From Corynebacterium sp. ACRPH (GTDB lineage: Bacteria > Actinomycetota > Actinomycetes > Mycobacteriales > Mycobacteriaceae): DNA of 64,000 nucleotides. Of this stretch, positions 6,826-14,522 are shown piece after piece. Location: contig NZ_JAKRND010000008.1 in assembly GCF_022347285.1 (NCBI RefSeq), positions 1-64,000 of the forward strand, read 5' to 3'. The position numbers and the translations under genes were made by a program. Each line of letters begins with the position of its first letter. Position 1 is the stretch's first letter. The notes under the pieces were generated by a model. The model had not been told where the DNA came from and made no database searches. It was given only the letters and a program-made list of their open reading frames with translations.

Positions 6826-9168
6826 ATGTCCTCCCAGGCAGATCAGGAAGCTAAGCAAGCAGCGCAAGCCAAGTCCGCGCAGGCGAAGCAGGCGGAAACC
6901 ACAGCGAAGCCCGCGCAAGCGGAAGCGCAAACCCCCACCCAGCCCGCGAAGCTGGGCAGCCCCGGCCTCGTGTACCTCATCGGCGCTCTCGTCGCCGGGT
7001 GTTTCGGCGCGGCCATCGGCTACTCTTTCCTCGGCGAATCGCTTGCCCTGCTGGGCATTCCGGATCCCGGTCCGCTGACCACCATCGGCCTGCCCTTCGT
7101 CCGCGGCGCGGCGATTTTCATCGGCTGTCTGGGCCTCGGCGGGTTCCTGATGTCCGCCTTCGGCACGCCCCCGGATAAACAGGGCTACCTCACACTCGAC
7201 GGCTTCCGCGCCGCCCGCACGGGCACCTGGGGAATGATCGGCTTCGCACTCCTGTCGATCCTGCTGATCCCCATGTACATGTCGGACATCTCCGGCAGCC
7301 CCCTCACAGAGGTGCTCAAGCCCGAGTACTGGGGGATTGCACTGGATCAGGTGTCGGCGTCAAAGGCTTGGCTCTGGGTTGCCATTTTCGCTGGCGCGGC
7401 CGGTGGGTTGTCGCTGCTCACGCGGAAGTGGATCTGGCAGCCGATCTTCCTGGCGCTGTCGGTTCTTTCGCTGGTTCCGCTGGCCCTGGAGGGGCACTCC
7501 GCGGCGGGCGGTAACCACGACTACGGCGTGAACTCGCTGCTCTGGCACATCATCTGCGTATCGCTGTGGGTGGGTGGCCTGCTGGCTCTGCTGGCGCACG
7601 CGAAGCGCCGCGGCCCGCACCTGGCCCTCATCGTCCAGCGTTACAGCACCCTGGCGCTGTTCTGCATCATCGCCGTCGCGATCTCCGGTTTCATCAATGC
7701 ACTGCTGCGTGTCCACCTGGACGAGCTCTTCACCACCCAGTACGGCCTGGTCATCGTCGCAAAAATGGTCATGACGTTGCTCCTGGCCTGGTTCGGTTGG
7801 GAGCAGCGCTCCCGCATCATCCCGAAGCTGCGCGAAGGCGAGGGCGAAAGCGGTAAAACCACCAACGCTCAGCGCAAGCCGTTCATCCGCTTCGCTGCCC
7901 TGGAGATTTTCATCATGGCCGCCACCATCGGCATTGCCGTCTCTCTTGGCCGCATCCCGCCGCCGATCGAGCAGATCGTTGACCTCACGCAGCAGGACGT
8001 ACTGCTGGGCTACACCCTCACCGAGCCGCCGAGTATCGGGCGTTACTTCACCATGTTCCGCCTGGACCTCATCTTCGGCGTGGGTGCGATCCTCCTCCAG
8101 GCCGGGTACATGTGGGCCTGGCTGAGCATCCGGAAGCGCGGCATCGAATGGCCCATCCAGCGCCTGATCTGGTGGACCGTCGGCAACGTCACCCTGCTGT
8201 TCGCCACCAGCTCCGGCCTGGGCATGTACTCCATGGCGATGTTCGGCCCACACATGCTGCAGCACGTGATTCTCTCCATGGCCGTGCCCGTGTTCTGGGT
8301 CCTTGGTGGCCCCATGACGCTACTACTGCGCGCCCTGCCCGCCGCCGGCCGCGACGGCGTGGCGGGCCCGCGCGAATGGTTGGTCGTGTTCATCAACAAC
8401 CCGTTCTCGCGCTTCCTGACGCACCCTATTGTCGCCGGAACGCAGTTCGTTGTCGGCTTCTATTACCTCTATCTTTCGCCGCTTTTTGACGCCATTGCGG
8501 GTGAGCACGCCGGCCACCTGTTTATGATGCTGCACTTCATCATCTCGGGGTACATCTTCTATTGGGTGATCATCGGCGTGGATGCTGCACCGCGGAACCT
8601 CTCGCCGTTCATCAAGATGCTGACGCTGTTTGCGATGGTGACTTTCCACGCATGGTTCGGTATTGCGATGATGCAGATTTCCGAGCCGCTGAACGCGGAG
8701 TTCTACAGCCAGCTGGACTTCCCGTTCCCCGTGGACCTAGATCACCAGCAGTACCTAGGCGGCAGCATCACCTGGGCTCTGGGTGAGATTCCGCTGCTGG
8801 TGGTTTCCATCGCCCACGGATTCCAGTGGCTGCGTTCCGACCGGCGCGAGGCCAAGCGTTTCGACCGCCGTGAAGAGCGTACGGGCGACGAAGAGCTGGA
8901 GGCATACAACGCGATGCTGGCTGGGCTTTCCAGCGGACAGATTGATACTGGCAACCGCGCATACTACGGCGATGATTACCACGACCAGGACGTGCAGAGC
9001 TCCCTGCACTCGGCCAAGCACAAGTCGCAACACAAGGCCCAAAATCGGGGCCAGAGCCAAGCCCAGAGCCAAGCCCAGCGCCAGGCTCAGGAGCAGGGCA
9101 AAAAACAGGCTCAGGGCAAGGCCGAAACCAAAGCCGAGGACAAGCAATCCCGCGGAAAGTCGGACTAA
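6826..9168 (+). CDS. CopD/CtaG fusion: copper resistance D and cytochrome c oxidase assembly membrane protein
   Basis: A 780-residue polytopic membrane protein. A charged Q/A/K-rich N-terminus (about 45 residues) is followed by a CopD-like part (about 60-370; WHIICVSLWVGGLLAL) and a caa3_CtaG-like part (about 400-640; MFGPHMLQHVILSM, GEHAGHLFMMLHFIISGYIFYW) rich in membrane His and Met suited to copper. CtaG-type proteins help deliver copper to cytochrome oxidase. The last 90 residues are a hydrophilic Q/A/K tail (QSQAQSQAQRQAQEQ). Two-domain fusion is the usual form in actinobacteria. GGAGG-type sites lie upstream of the ATG. Confidence 0.88.
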   Translation: MSSQADQEAKQAAQAKSAQAKQAETTAKPAQAEAQTPTQPAKLGSPGLVYLIGALVAGCFGAAIGYSFLGESLALLGIPDPGPLTTIGLPFVRGAAIFIGCLGLGGFLMSAFGTPPDKQGYLTLDGFRAARTGTWGMIGFALLSILLIPMYMSDISGSPLTEVLKPEYWGIALDQVSASKAWLWVAIFAGAAGGLSLLTRKWIWQPIFLALSVLSLVPLALEGHSAAGGNHDYGVNSLLWHIICVSLWVGGLLALLAHAKRRGPHLALIVQRYSTLALFCIIAVAISGFINALLRVHLDELFTTQYGLVIVAKMVMTLLLAWFGWEQRSRIIPKLREGEGESGKTTNAQRKPFIRFAALEIFIMAATIGIAVSLGRIPPPIEQIVDLTQQDVLLGYTLTEPPSIGRYFTMFRLDLIFGVGAILLQAGYMWAWLSIRKRGIEWPIQRLIWWTVGNVTLLFATSSGLGMYSMAMFGPHMLQHVILSMAVPVFWVLGGPMTLLLRALPAAGRDGVAGPREWLVVFINNPFSRFLTHPIVAGTQFVVGFYYLYLSPLFDAIAGEHAGHLFMMLHFIISGYIFYWVIIGVDAAPRNLSPFIKMLTLFAMVTFHAWFGIAMMQISEPLNAEFYSQLDFPFPVDLDHQQYLGGSITWALGEIPLLVVSIAHGFQWLRSDRREAKRFDRREERTGDEELEAYNAMLAGLSSGQIDTGNRAYYGDDYHDQDVQSSLHSAKHKSQHKAQNRGQSQAQSQAQRQAQEQGKKQAQGKAETKAEDKQSRGKSD

Positions 9169-9210
9169 CGCACACCCGGCCGCGAACTGTCAACCCCCTT
9201 CTTTTCAACC

Positions 9211-9247
9211 TGTGGATAAGCGCCTTGGATGGGCGGAGTTGTCCACA
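9211..9247. promoter_or_regulatory. Pair of DnaA-box-like 9-mers upstream of ssb
   Basis: TGTGGATAA at 9211-9219 is the reverse complement of the consensus TTATCCACA; TTGTCCACA at 9239-9247 is a one-mismatch copy in the opposite sense. They lie about 100-140 nt before ssb. This could give DnaA control of ssb; it is not an origin, as there is no larger cluster or AT-rich unwinding element. Confidence 0.4.
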
Positions 9248-9351
9248 GGGTGGCGTCACGAAGAAAAAGAAAAACCCCGAAACGCGCTAACAATAAAGCC
9301 ACGCGCCGGGGAACAAGCTTCGGTGCGACAACAAGGAAGGGGACAAGTCAG

Positions 9352-9867
9352 ATGAGCAACAATCTGGCGCAGGCATATCTGGTGGGGAACGCGGTTGACC
9401 ACCCGCAGATTCGGATCAAAGGGCTGGACGGCGGGCCCACACTCACCACGTTCCGCGTGGCGATGAACCACCGCTACCAAGGTGCGGACGGGCAGTGGAA
9501 GGACGGCGACCCGTGCTACATGGAAGTGCAGTGCTGGGGAGCGCTGGGCGACAACGTCAGCGCGACGGTGTGCAAGGGGATGTCCGTGATCGTCGTCGGA
9601 CGCATCGTGCAGAGCACGTGGGAAGCCAACGGCGAAGATGGCCAGCCCGTGACCCGCAGCGTGCTGCGCGTGCGTGCGACTCACGTGGGTCCGGACCTGA
9701 GCGCCCGGAACGTGTTGGTGAACGTCCGCAAGGCGGTGGAGCAGAACGCGCAGCAGGGTGCTGGGCAGAACCTGGCGCAGAACACAGCGCAGAACCAAGC
9801 TGGCTCGCCGGAGCTAGTGGGAGTCGGCGCGGGCGGCCAGGAAGAGGAAGTGGAACCTGCGTTCTAA
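9352..9867 (+). CDS. ssb: Single-stranded DNA-binding protein
   Basis: A 171-residue OB-fold SSB that coats single-stranded DNA during replication, repair or recombination. The OB part (residues 1-110) shows AQAYLVGNAVDHPQIRI, TTFRVAMNHRY and YMEVQCWGALGDNVSATVCKG, followed by GMSVIVVGRIVQSTWE. The C-terminal part is Q/A/N-rich and ends EEEVEPAF: acidic, but not the classical DDIPF tip, so this may be the second SSB (SsbB-like) rather than the essential one. ATG at 9352 has GGAAGGGG upstream. It precedes ettA, as in mycobacteria. Confidence 0.9.
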   Translation: MSNNLAQAYLVGNAVDHPQIRIKGLDGGPTLTTFRVAMNHRYQGADGQWKDGDPCYMEVQCWGALGDNVSATVCKGMSVIVVGRIVQSTWEANGEDGQPVTRSVLRVRATHVGPDLSARNVLVNVRKAVEQNAQQGAGQNLAQNTAQNQAGSPELVGVGAGGQEEEVEPAF

Positions 9868-9915
9868 GCGCTAGTCTCAGCGCTAATCCAAGCGCTTAAT
9901 GGGCGCTAAATGGTG

Positions 9916-9960
9916 AGGCCGACCTGGGCCGCTCGGGGGAGTAGCCCAGGTCGGCCTTTG
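9916..9960 (+). terminator. Terminator hairpin after ssb
   Basis: Perfect 14-bp stem AGGCCGACCTGGGC (9916-9929) / GCCCAGGTCGGCCT (9944-9957), 14-nt loop, followed by TTG. Confidence 0.8.
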
Positions 9961-10033
9961 CACGGTGGCACCACGTACACTGGGTGGGCGAATACATTGG
10001 GACACTAACCACGAAAGGTCAAAAGAGTTCACC

Positions 10034-11704
10034 GTGGGCGAGTTCATTTACACCATGAAGAACGTGCGCAAGGCGCACGGCGATAAAGTCATCCTGGATA
10101 ACGTCACGATGGCGTTCTACCCCGGCGCCAAGATCGGCGTGGTGGGCCCGAATGGTGCAGGTAAGTCTTCCATCCTGAAGATCATGGCGGGCATCGATCA
10201 GCCCTCCAACGGCGAGGCTTTCCTGGACCCCGGCGCAACCGTCGGCATCCTTTTGCAGGAGCCGCCGCTGAACGAGGAAAAGACTGTTCGCCAGAACGTC
10301 GAAGAGGGCATGGGCGAGATCTTCGAGATCCGCCAGCGCTACGAAGAGATCGCCGAAGAGATGGCCACCAACTACACCGACGAGTTGATGGAAGAGATGA
10401 CGTCTCTGCAGGAGAAGATCGACGCTGCAGATGCGTGGGAGCTGGACTCCAAGATCGAGCAGGCCATGGAAGCGCTGCGCTGCCCGCCGTCTGATGAGCC
10501 GGTGACCCACCTCTCCGGTGGTGAGCGCCGCCGTGTGGCCCTGGCGAAGCTGCTGCTTTCCGAGCCGGACCTGCTGCTGCTCGACGAGCCCACTAACCAC
10601 CTGGACGCCGAGTCCGTGCTGTGGTTGGAGCAGCACTTGAAGGACTACAAGGGTGCCGTCCTGGCCGTCACCCACGACCGCTACTTCCTGGACCACGTCG
10701 CCGGCTGGATCTGTGAGGTCGACCGCGGCAAGCTGTACCCCTACGAGGGCAACTACTCCACCTACCTGGAGACCAAGGCCAAGCGTCTGGAGGTCGCCGG
10801 CAAGAAGGACGCGAAGCTGCAGAAGCGACTCAAGGAAGAACTGCAGTGGGTCCGGTCCGGCGCGAAGGCCCGTCAGGCGAAGAACAAGGCCCGTTTGCAG
10901 CGCTACGAAGAGATGGCAGCCGAGGCGGAGAAGTACAAGAAGCTGGACTTTGAAGAGATCCAGATTCCGACCCCGCCGCGCCTGGGCAACCAGGTGGTCG
11001 AGGTCAAGGATCTGAACAAGGGATTCGACGGCCGCACCCTGATCAAGGATCTGTCGTTTACCCTGCCGCGCAACGGCATTGTGGGCGTCATCGGCCCGAA
11101 CGGTGTAGGTAAGACCACCCTGTTTAAGACCATCGTTGGCCTGGAACAGCCGGACTCCGGCGAGGTGAAGGTCGGCTCTACCGTGCAGCTGAGCTACGTG
11201 GACCAGAACCGCGAGAACATCGACCCGGAGCAGACTGTCTGGGAGGTCGTTTCCGACGGCCTGGATTTCATTCACGTCGGCCAGAACGAGATGCCTTCCC
11301 GCGCGTACCTGTCCGCGTTCGGCTTCAAGGGTCCGGACCAGCAGAAGCCTTCCAAGGTGCTGTCCGGTGGTGAGCGTAACCGCCTGAACCTGGCGCTGAC
11401 GCTGAAGCAGGGCGGCAACCTGATCCTGCTGGATGAGCCGACTAACGACCTGGACGTTGAGACCCTGTCCTCCCTGGAGAACGCTCTGCAGCAATTCCCG
11501 GGCTGTGCAGTGGTCATCTCGCACGACCGCTGGTTCCTGGACCGCACCTGTACCCACATCCTGGCCTGGGAGGGCAATGTTGCCGAGGGCCAGTGGTACT
11601 GGTTCGAGGGTAACTTCGAGGACTACGAGAAGAACAAGGTCGAGCGCCTCGGCCCGGAGGCTGCACGTCCGCACCGCGTGACGCACCGCAAGCTGACACG
11701 CTAG
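10034..11704 (+). CDS. ettA: Energy-dependent translational throttle protein EttA (ABC-F)
   Basis: A 556-residue ABC-F protein that binds the ribosomal E site and gates the first elongation step according to ATP/ADP. Cassette 1: Walker A GPNGAGKS (residues 38-45), [19 protein letters not shown]. The linker ELQWVRSGAKARQAKNKARL is characteristic of EttA. Cassette 2: GPNGVGKTT, LSGGERNR, LLDEPTNDLD. The GTG start at 10034 (VGEFIYTMKNV) matches the conserved EttA N-terminus. A perfect terminator follows at 11771. Confidence 0.96.
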   Translation: MGEFIYTMKNVRKAHGDKVILDNVTMAFYPGAKIGVVGPNGAGKSSILKIMAGIDQPSNGEAFLDPGATVGILLQEPPLNEEKTVRQNVEEGMGEIFEIRQRYEEIAEEMATNYTDELMEEMTSLQEKIDAADAWELDSKIEQAMEALRCPPSDEPVTHLSGGERRRVALAKLLLSEPDLLLLDEPTNHLDAESVLWLEQHLKDYKGAVLAVTHDRYFLDHVAGWICEVDRGKLYPYEGNYSTYLETKAKRLEVAGKKDAKLQKRLKEELQWVRSGAKARQAKNKARLQRYEEMAAEAEKYKKLDFEEIQIPTPPRLGNQVVEVKDLNKGFDGRTLIKDLSFTLPRNGIVGVIGPNGVGKTTLFKTIVGLEQPDSGEVKVGSTVQLSYVDQNRENIDPEQTVWEVVSDGLDFIHVGQNEMPSRAYLSAFGFKGPDQQKPSKVLSGGERNRLNLALTLKQGGNLILLDEPTNDLDVETLSSLENALQQFPGCAVVISHDRWFLDRTCTHILAWEGNVAEGQWYWFEGNFEDYEKNKVERLGPEAARPHRVTHRKLTR

Positions 11705-11770
11705 TCGGGAAACTCGGCGGCGCAGCAGTGCGCCGGCACCGCGCGTGACCACAGCGCGCTGAAGTAGCTC

Positions 11771-11812
11771 GGCGGCGCAGGCCAATTTGCTGGCCTGCGC
11801 CGCCTTTCTCGT
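11771..11812 (+). terminator. Terminator after ettA
   Basis: Perfect 14-bp stem GGCGGCGCAGGCCA (11771-11784) / TGGCCTGCGCCGCC (11791-11804), 6-nt loop, then TTTCTCGTTT. Confidence 0.9.
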
Positions 11813-11911
11813 TTAAACCGTGTAACTACGTGAACCTGTGTGAACGATGTGGCAGTATTGGTTCACGAAACAAAAGTTATCTGTGAGGTTCTAAGCGAGG
11901 TTTGAAACGCA

Positions 11912-12393
11912 ATGCCCTTCATCGAACACGAGGCCACCGGAACTCGCTGGCACACCTGCCACCGCGAGCTCCGCTGGTCCGACTTCGACCAATACCAGCA
12001 CGTCAACAACGCAAAGTATCTGGAATTCGGCCAGGACGCGCGGATGGTCTTCCTCAAAGACGTTCTGATGGAAATGGATATTGCCGTGCCCCGATGTTCG
12101 CGCGCCACACCACCATCGACTACCCATTCCCACTCTCGCCGGGGGAGTCGGAAGTGGCTGTGGCCTCCTACTTCATCGACGTCGGGCGCAAATCCTGCAC
12201 CATGCGCCAGGTTGTCCAGGATTCCGTCGGACGGATCACCTGCACCATCGACGCGGTCATGGTGGGCATCGACGTGATGACTGGGAAGTCCCGCGAGTGG
12301 AGCGAGCAGGATGTCAACAACATCAACCAATTCCTCATCCCGGAGGATCACGAGGTGGTCACCGACCGCGCCACCACCGCCGCCCGCTTCTAA
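11912..12393 (+). pseudogene. Acyl-CoA thioesterase (hot-dog fold), interrupted by a frameshift
   Basis: The first frame (from ATG 11912) gives LRWSDFDQYQHVNNAKYLEFG, the 4HBT/YbgC thioesterase signature with the catalytic Asp region, up to LMEMDIAVP. The homologous continuation MFARHTTIDYPFPLSP through the natural end at 12393 is in another frame. The switch falls at the CCCC run near 12088-12093; one extra C would restore VPPMFARHTTIDY. So this is a single-base deletion, or a sequencing error in a homopolymer. Full length would be about 160 residues. The position after ettA matches Rv2475c in M. tuberculosis. It would hydrolyse acyl-CoA thioesters. Confidence 0.8.
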
Positions 12394-12486
12394 CAGCGCG
12401 CATTCAGCCCAGAGCTGATTCACTGACCGGTAAGCGACCAGCCCGCGAGAGTTAAAGCTTTGGGGGAGGGCTAAGGTGGGGGAACT

Positions 12487-13188
12487 ATGGGCGTCACAAT
12501 CGATCTACAGGGAACAATTGATTCGCGATCCGCGACCGCGGCAGTGAGTGCCATGCGGCGCGCGGGGGCGGTGATGAAACGCGCGCTGGTGATGGATCCG
12601 GGCGCGCTGGTGCGCTTAAGCACTGTGGGGGAGCGGTCGACGGATCTTTTTATTTCGACGCCCCTAGGCTGCGTGGCTTCCGTCCGAGTGCCCGGACAGG
12701 CAGGCGGCACCGGCACGGTGGCCTATGCCAGCGACGCGCTGGAGGCGATCGTCGCATTTGAACCCGGACAGCAGACCCTTGACCTGGGTGCGGACATGGA
12801 TCTGATGTGGGTTGGCTCGCCGCCTCCGCAGCAGGGATTCGAGCTGATCGACACGGTTCCGGGGGAAGTGGTGCGCGGCCTACACGCGGACATGGCCACG
12901 GAGAACGAGGCGAACTCCGGGCCGATGGGGATTGCGCGCAGCCTGCTAGAACAGCAGGTTCTCACAGTGCAGCGCGGTAATGACGCCACCGCCTCCGTTG
13001 CCCTGGAGGGGCGAACGATCGCGGCGCTCGGCGGCCTGCGACTGGTTCCGGAGCCGGGGGAGAAGCTGCGGGACTATGACTATGTGCGCGTGAGCGCCAG
13101 CGGGTCGTGGATTCGGGTGGATGCACTGGTTGGCAGCGTGTACGCGCCACGCCCCGGTGGGCTGGCGCGGGTTCCCGGGCCACGCTAG
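12487..13188 (+). CDS. Conserved actinobacterial protein of unknown function
   Basis: A 233-residue soluble protein without signal peptide or membrane segment. Segments include MGVTIDLQGTIDSRSATAAV, GCVASVRVPGQAGGTGTVAY and LIDTVPGEVVRGLHADM; no catalytic motif is recognised. Its position after ettA and the thioesterase matches the Rv2474c-type hypothetical protein, so orthology is likely but the function is unknown. GGTGGGGG lies just before the ATG. The gene is convergent with the TSUP exporter gene. Confidence 0.75.
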   Translation: MGVTIDLQGTIDSRSATAAVSAMRRAGAVMKRALVMDPGALVRLSTVGERSTDLFISTPLGCVASVRVPGQAGGTGTVAYASDALEAIVAFEPGQQTLDLGADMDLMWVGSPPPQQGFELIDTVPGEVVRGLHADMATENEANSGPMGIARSLLEQQVLTVQRGNDATASVALEGRTIAALGGLRLVPEPGEKLRDYDYVRVSASGSWIRVDALVGSVYAPRPGGLARVPGPR

Positions 13189-13234
13189 AGGTTTGGGGAG
13201 CCGCCGCACGCGGGGGTGCTGCGACGTGAGCGAT

Positions 13235-14029
13235 TTAGGAACCGGCGTACATGTCGTAGCCCAACTTGGTGCTCATGACCACGACAACGACGAGCAGCGC
13301 GATGCGGACAAAGCCGGTTCCCTTGGTAAGCACCAGGCGTGCCCCAATTTGCGCTCCCGCCACGTTGAAGACCGCCAGGCCGAGGCCCAGCAGCCAAAGC
13401 ACGTGACCGCCGATGGCGAAAACGGTCAGCGCGCCCAGGTTCGTGGCAGTGTTGATGACCTTCGCCAGTGCGGCGGATTCCACGAAGGACCTGCTAAGAA
13501 GCGCGGTGAAAACGATAATGAGAAACGTGCCCGTGCCCGGACCGAAGAAGCCGTCGTAAGCGGCGATAGCTCCCACCGCGAAGAGCGCGATGAGCCACCG
13601 GCGACGGCTCTGTGATGGGGCGCGTTGAGGCGTGCCGAAGCTGGGTTTGAGGGCGACATACGTGCCAACCGCCAGCAAGAGAATAATCACCAGGGGTCGC
13701 AGAACCTCGGAGCTGAGCGCTGCTACCAGCAGCGCACCCGAGGCCGCGCAGACGAAAGCCAGTGGGACTCCGTAGGCAACCAGGCGCCGATCTATCTTCT
13801 GGCGAACATCGGATGCCCGGAGCATGCGTGCAGCGGCTGAGGAAGTGCCGAAAACCGCCGCTAACTTGTTCGCCGCCATTGCCGAGGCTTCGGGCGTCGC
13901 GGGTGCGACGATCAATATGAGGGGAATGAGGACGAGGCCACCGCCGCCGACGATGGCATCAATCAGGCCAGCGACGAAGGATCCCACTGCGAGGAGGGAA
14001 ATAGCCTCGGCTGAGAGTTCGGCTAGCAT
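13235..14029 (-). CDS. TSUP family (TauE/SafE) membrane exporter
   Basis: A 264-residue membrane protein with about eight hydrophobic segments in two related halves. GLIDAIVGGGGLVLIPLI near residues 20-37 and YDGFFGPGTGTFLIIVF in the second half are the repeated TSUP (sulfite exporter TauE/SafE) motifs. Members export sulfite, sulfoacetate or related organosulfur anions; the substrate here is unknown. ATG at 14029 is 2 nt after the glbO stop codon, so the two are cotranscribed. Confidence 0.88.
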   Translation of the reverse strand: MLAELSAEAISLLAVGSFVAGLIDAIVGGGGLVLIPLILIVAPATPEASAMAANKLAAVFGTSSAAARMLRASDVRQKIDRRLVAYGVPLAFVCAASGALLVAALSSEVLRPLVIILLLAVGTYVALKPSFGTPQRAPSQSRRRWLIALFAVGAIAAYDGFFGPGTGTFLIIVFTALLSRSFVESAALAKVINTATNLGALTVFAIGGHVLWLLGLGLAVFNVAGAQIGARLVLTKGTGFVRIALLVVVVVMSTKLGYDMYAGS

Positions 14030-14031
14030 CG

Positions 14032-14421
14032 TCAGATCTGATCGGGAGTGTTGACCAGCATCTGCGCGACCCGCTCCATGTGCTCCCACATGGCCGCGCG
14101 GTGTGCGTCTGGGAGTTGTTCCTTATCGATGGTGGCCATCGCGTTGCCCATAAGTTCCAGCCAGCGGTCGCGCGCGGCCGTGTCGATGCGGAATTGGGCG
14201 TGGCGCATCCGCAGGCGCGGGTGGCCGCGGCGAGCGTTGAATTCCGCAGGGCCGCCCCAGTACTGCACCAGGAACCAGCGCAGTCGATCCTCGGCGCCTT
14301 CGAAATCCTGTTCCGGGTACATCGGCGCGAGGATATCGTCGGTGCGAACCTGGCGATAGAACTCGTGCACGATGGCGCGGAAGGTCTCCTCACCAACAGC
14401 GTCGTAGAAGCTAGAAGTCAT
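14032..14421 (-). CDS. glbO: Truncated haemoglobin, group II (GlbO type)
   Basis: A 129-residue 2-on-2 globin. FYDAVGEETFRAIVHEFYRQV is the A-B helix region, PMYPEQDFEGAEDRLRWFLVQYWGGP covers E-F with the conserved WGGP of group II, and LRMRHAQF holds the proximal histidine. GlbO-type proteins bind O2 and take part in redox or NO defence, often membrane-associated. The start is taken at 14421; an ATG at 14433 is also possible, since GGAGG lies only 1 nt before 14421. It heads a two-gene unit with the TSUP exporter. Confidence 0.92.
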   Translation of the reverse strand: MTSSFYDAVGEETFRAIVHEFYRQVRTDDILAPMYPEQDFEGAEDRLRWFLVQYWGGPAEFNARRGHPRLRMRHAQFRIDTAARDRWLELMGNAMATIDKEQLPDAHRAAMWEHMERVAQMLVNTPDQI

Positions 14422-14522
14422 GCCTCCAACCATATCTGTTCTGCGATAGCGGGCGGGGCAGGTTGGGCGCGGCCACGGCCGTAGGGGCGCAGCCGCCCCG
14501 CCGCAGGGGCGCAGCCGGACGG

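Noticed and set aside
9205..9250. Replication origin from DnaA boxes
   Set aside because: Only two boxes, no AT-rich element, no dnaA or dnaN nearby; the gene order is far from the corynebacterial oriC.
10019..11785. Long open frame (588 codons) opposite ettA
   Set aside because: ettA shows both cassettes; the antisense translation is Leu/Val/Gln/Arg-rich without motifs. Same verdict for the frames opposite valS (27147-28742), clpX (22523-23824), lepA (57797-59395), gpgP-degV (49073-50905) and rne (35800-36810).
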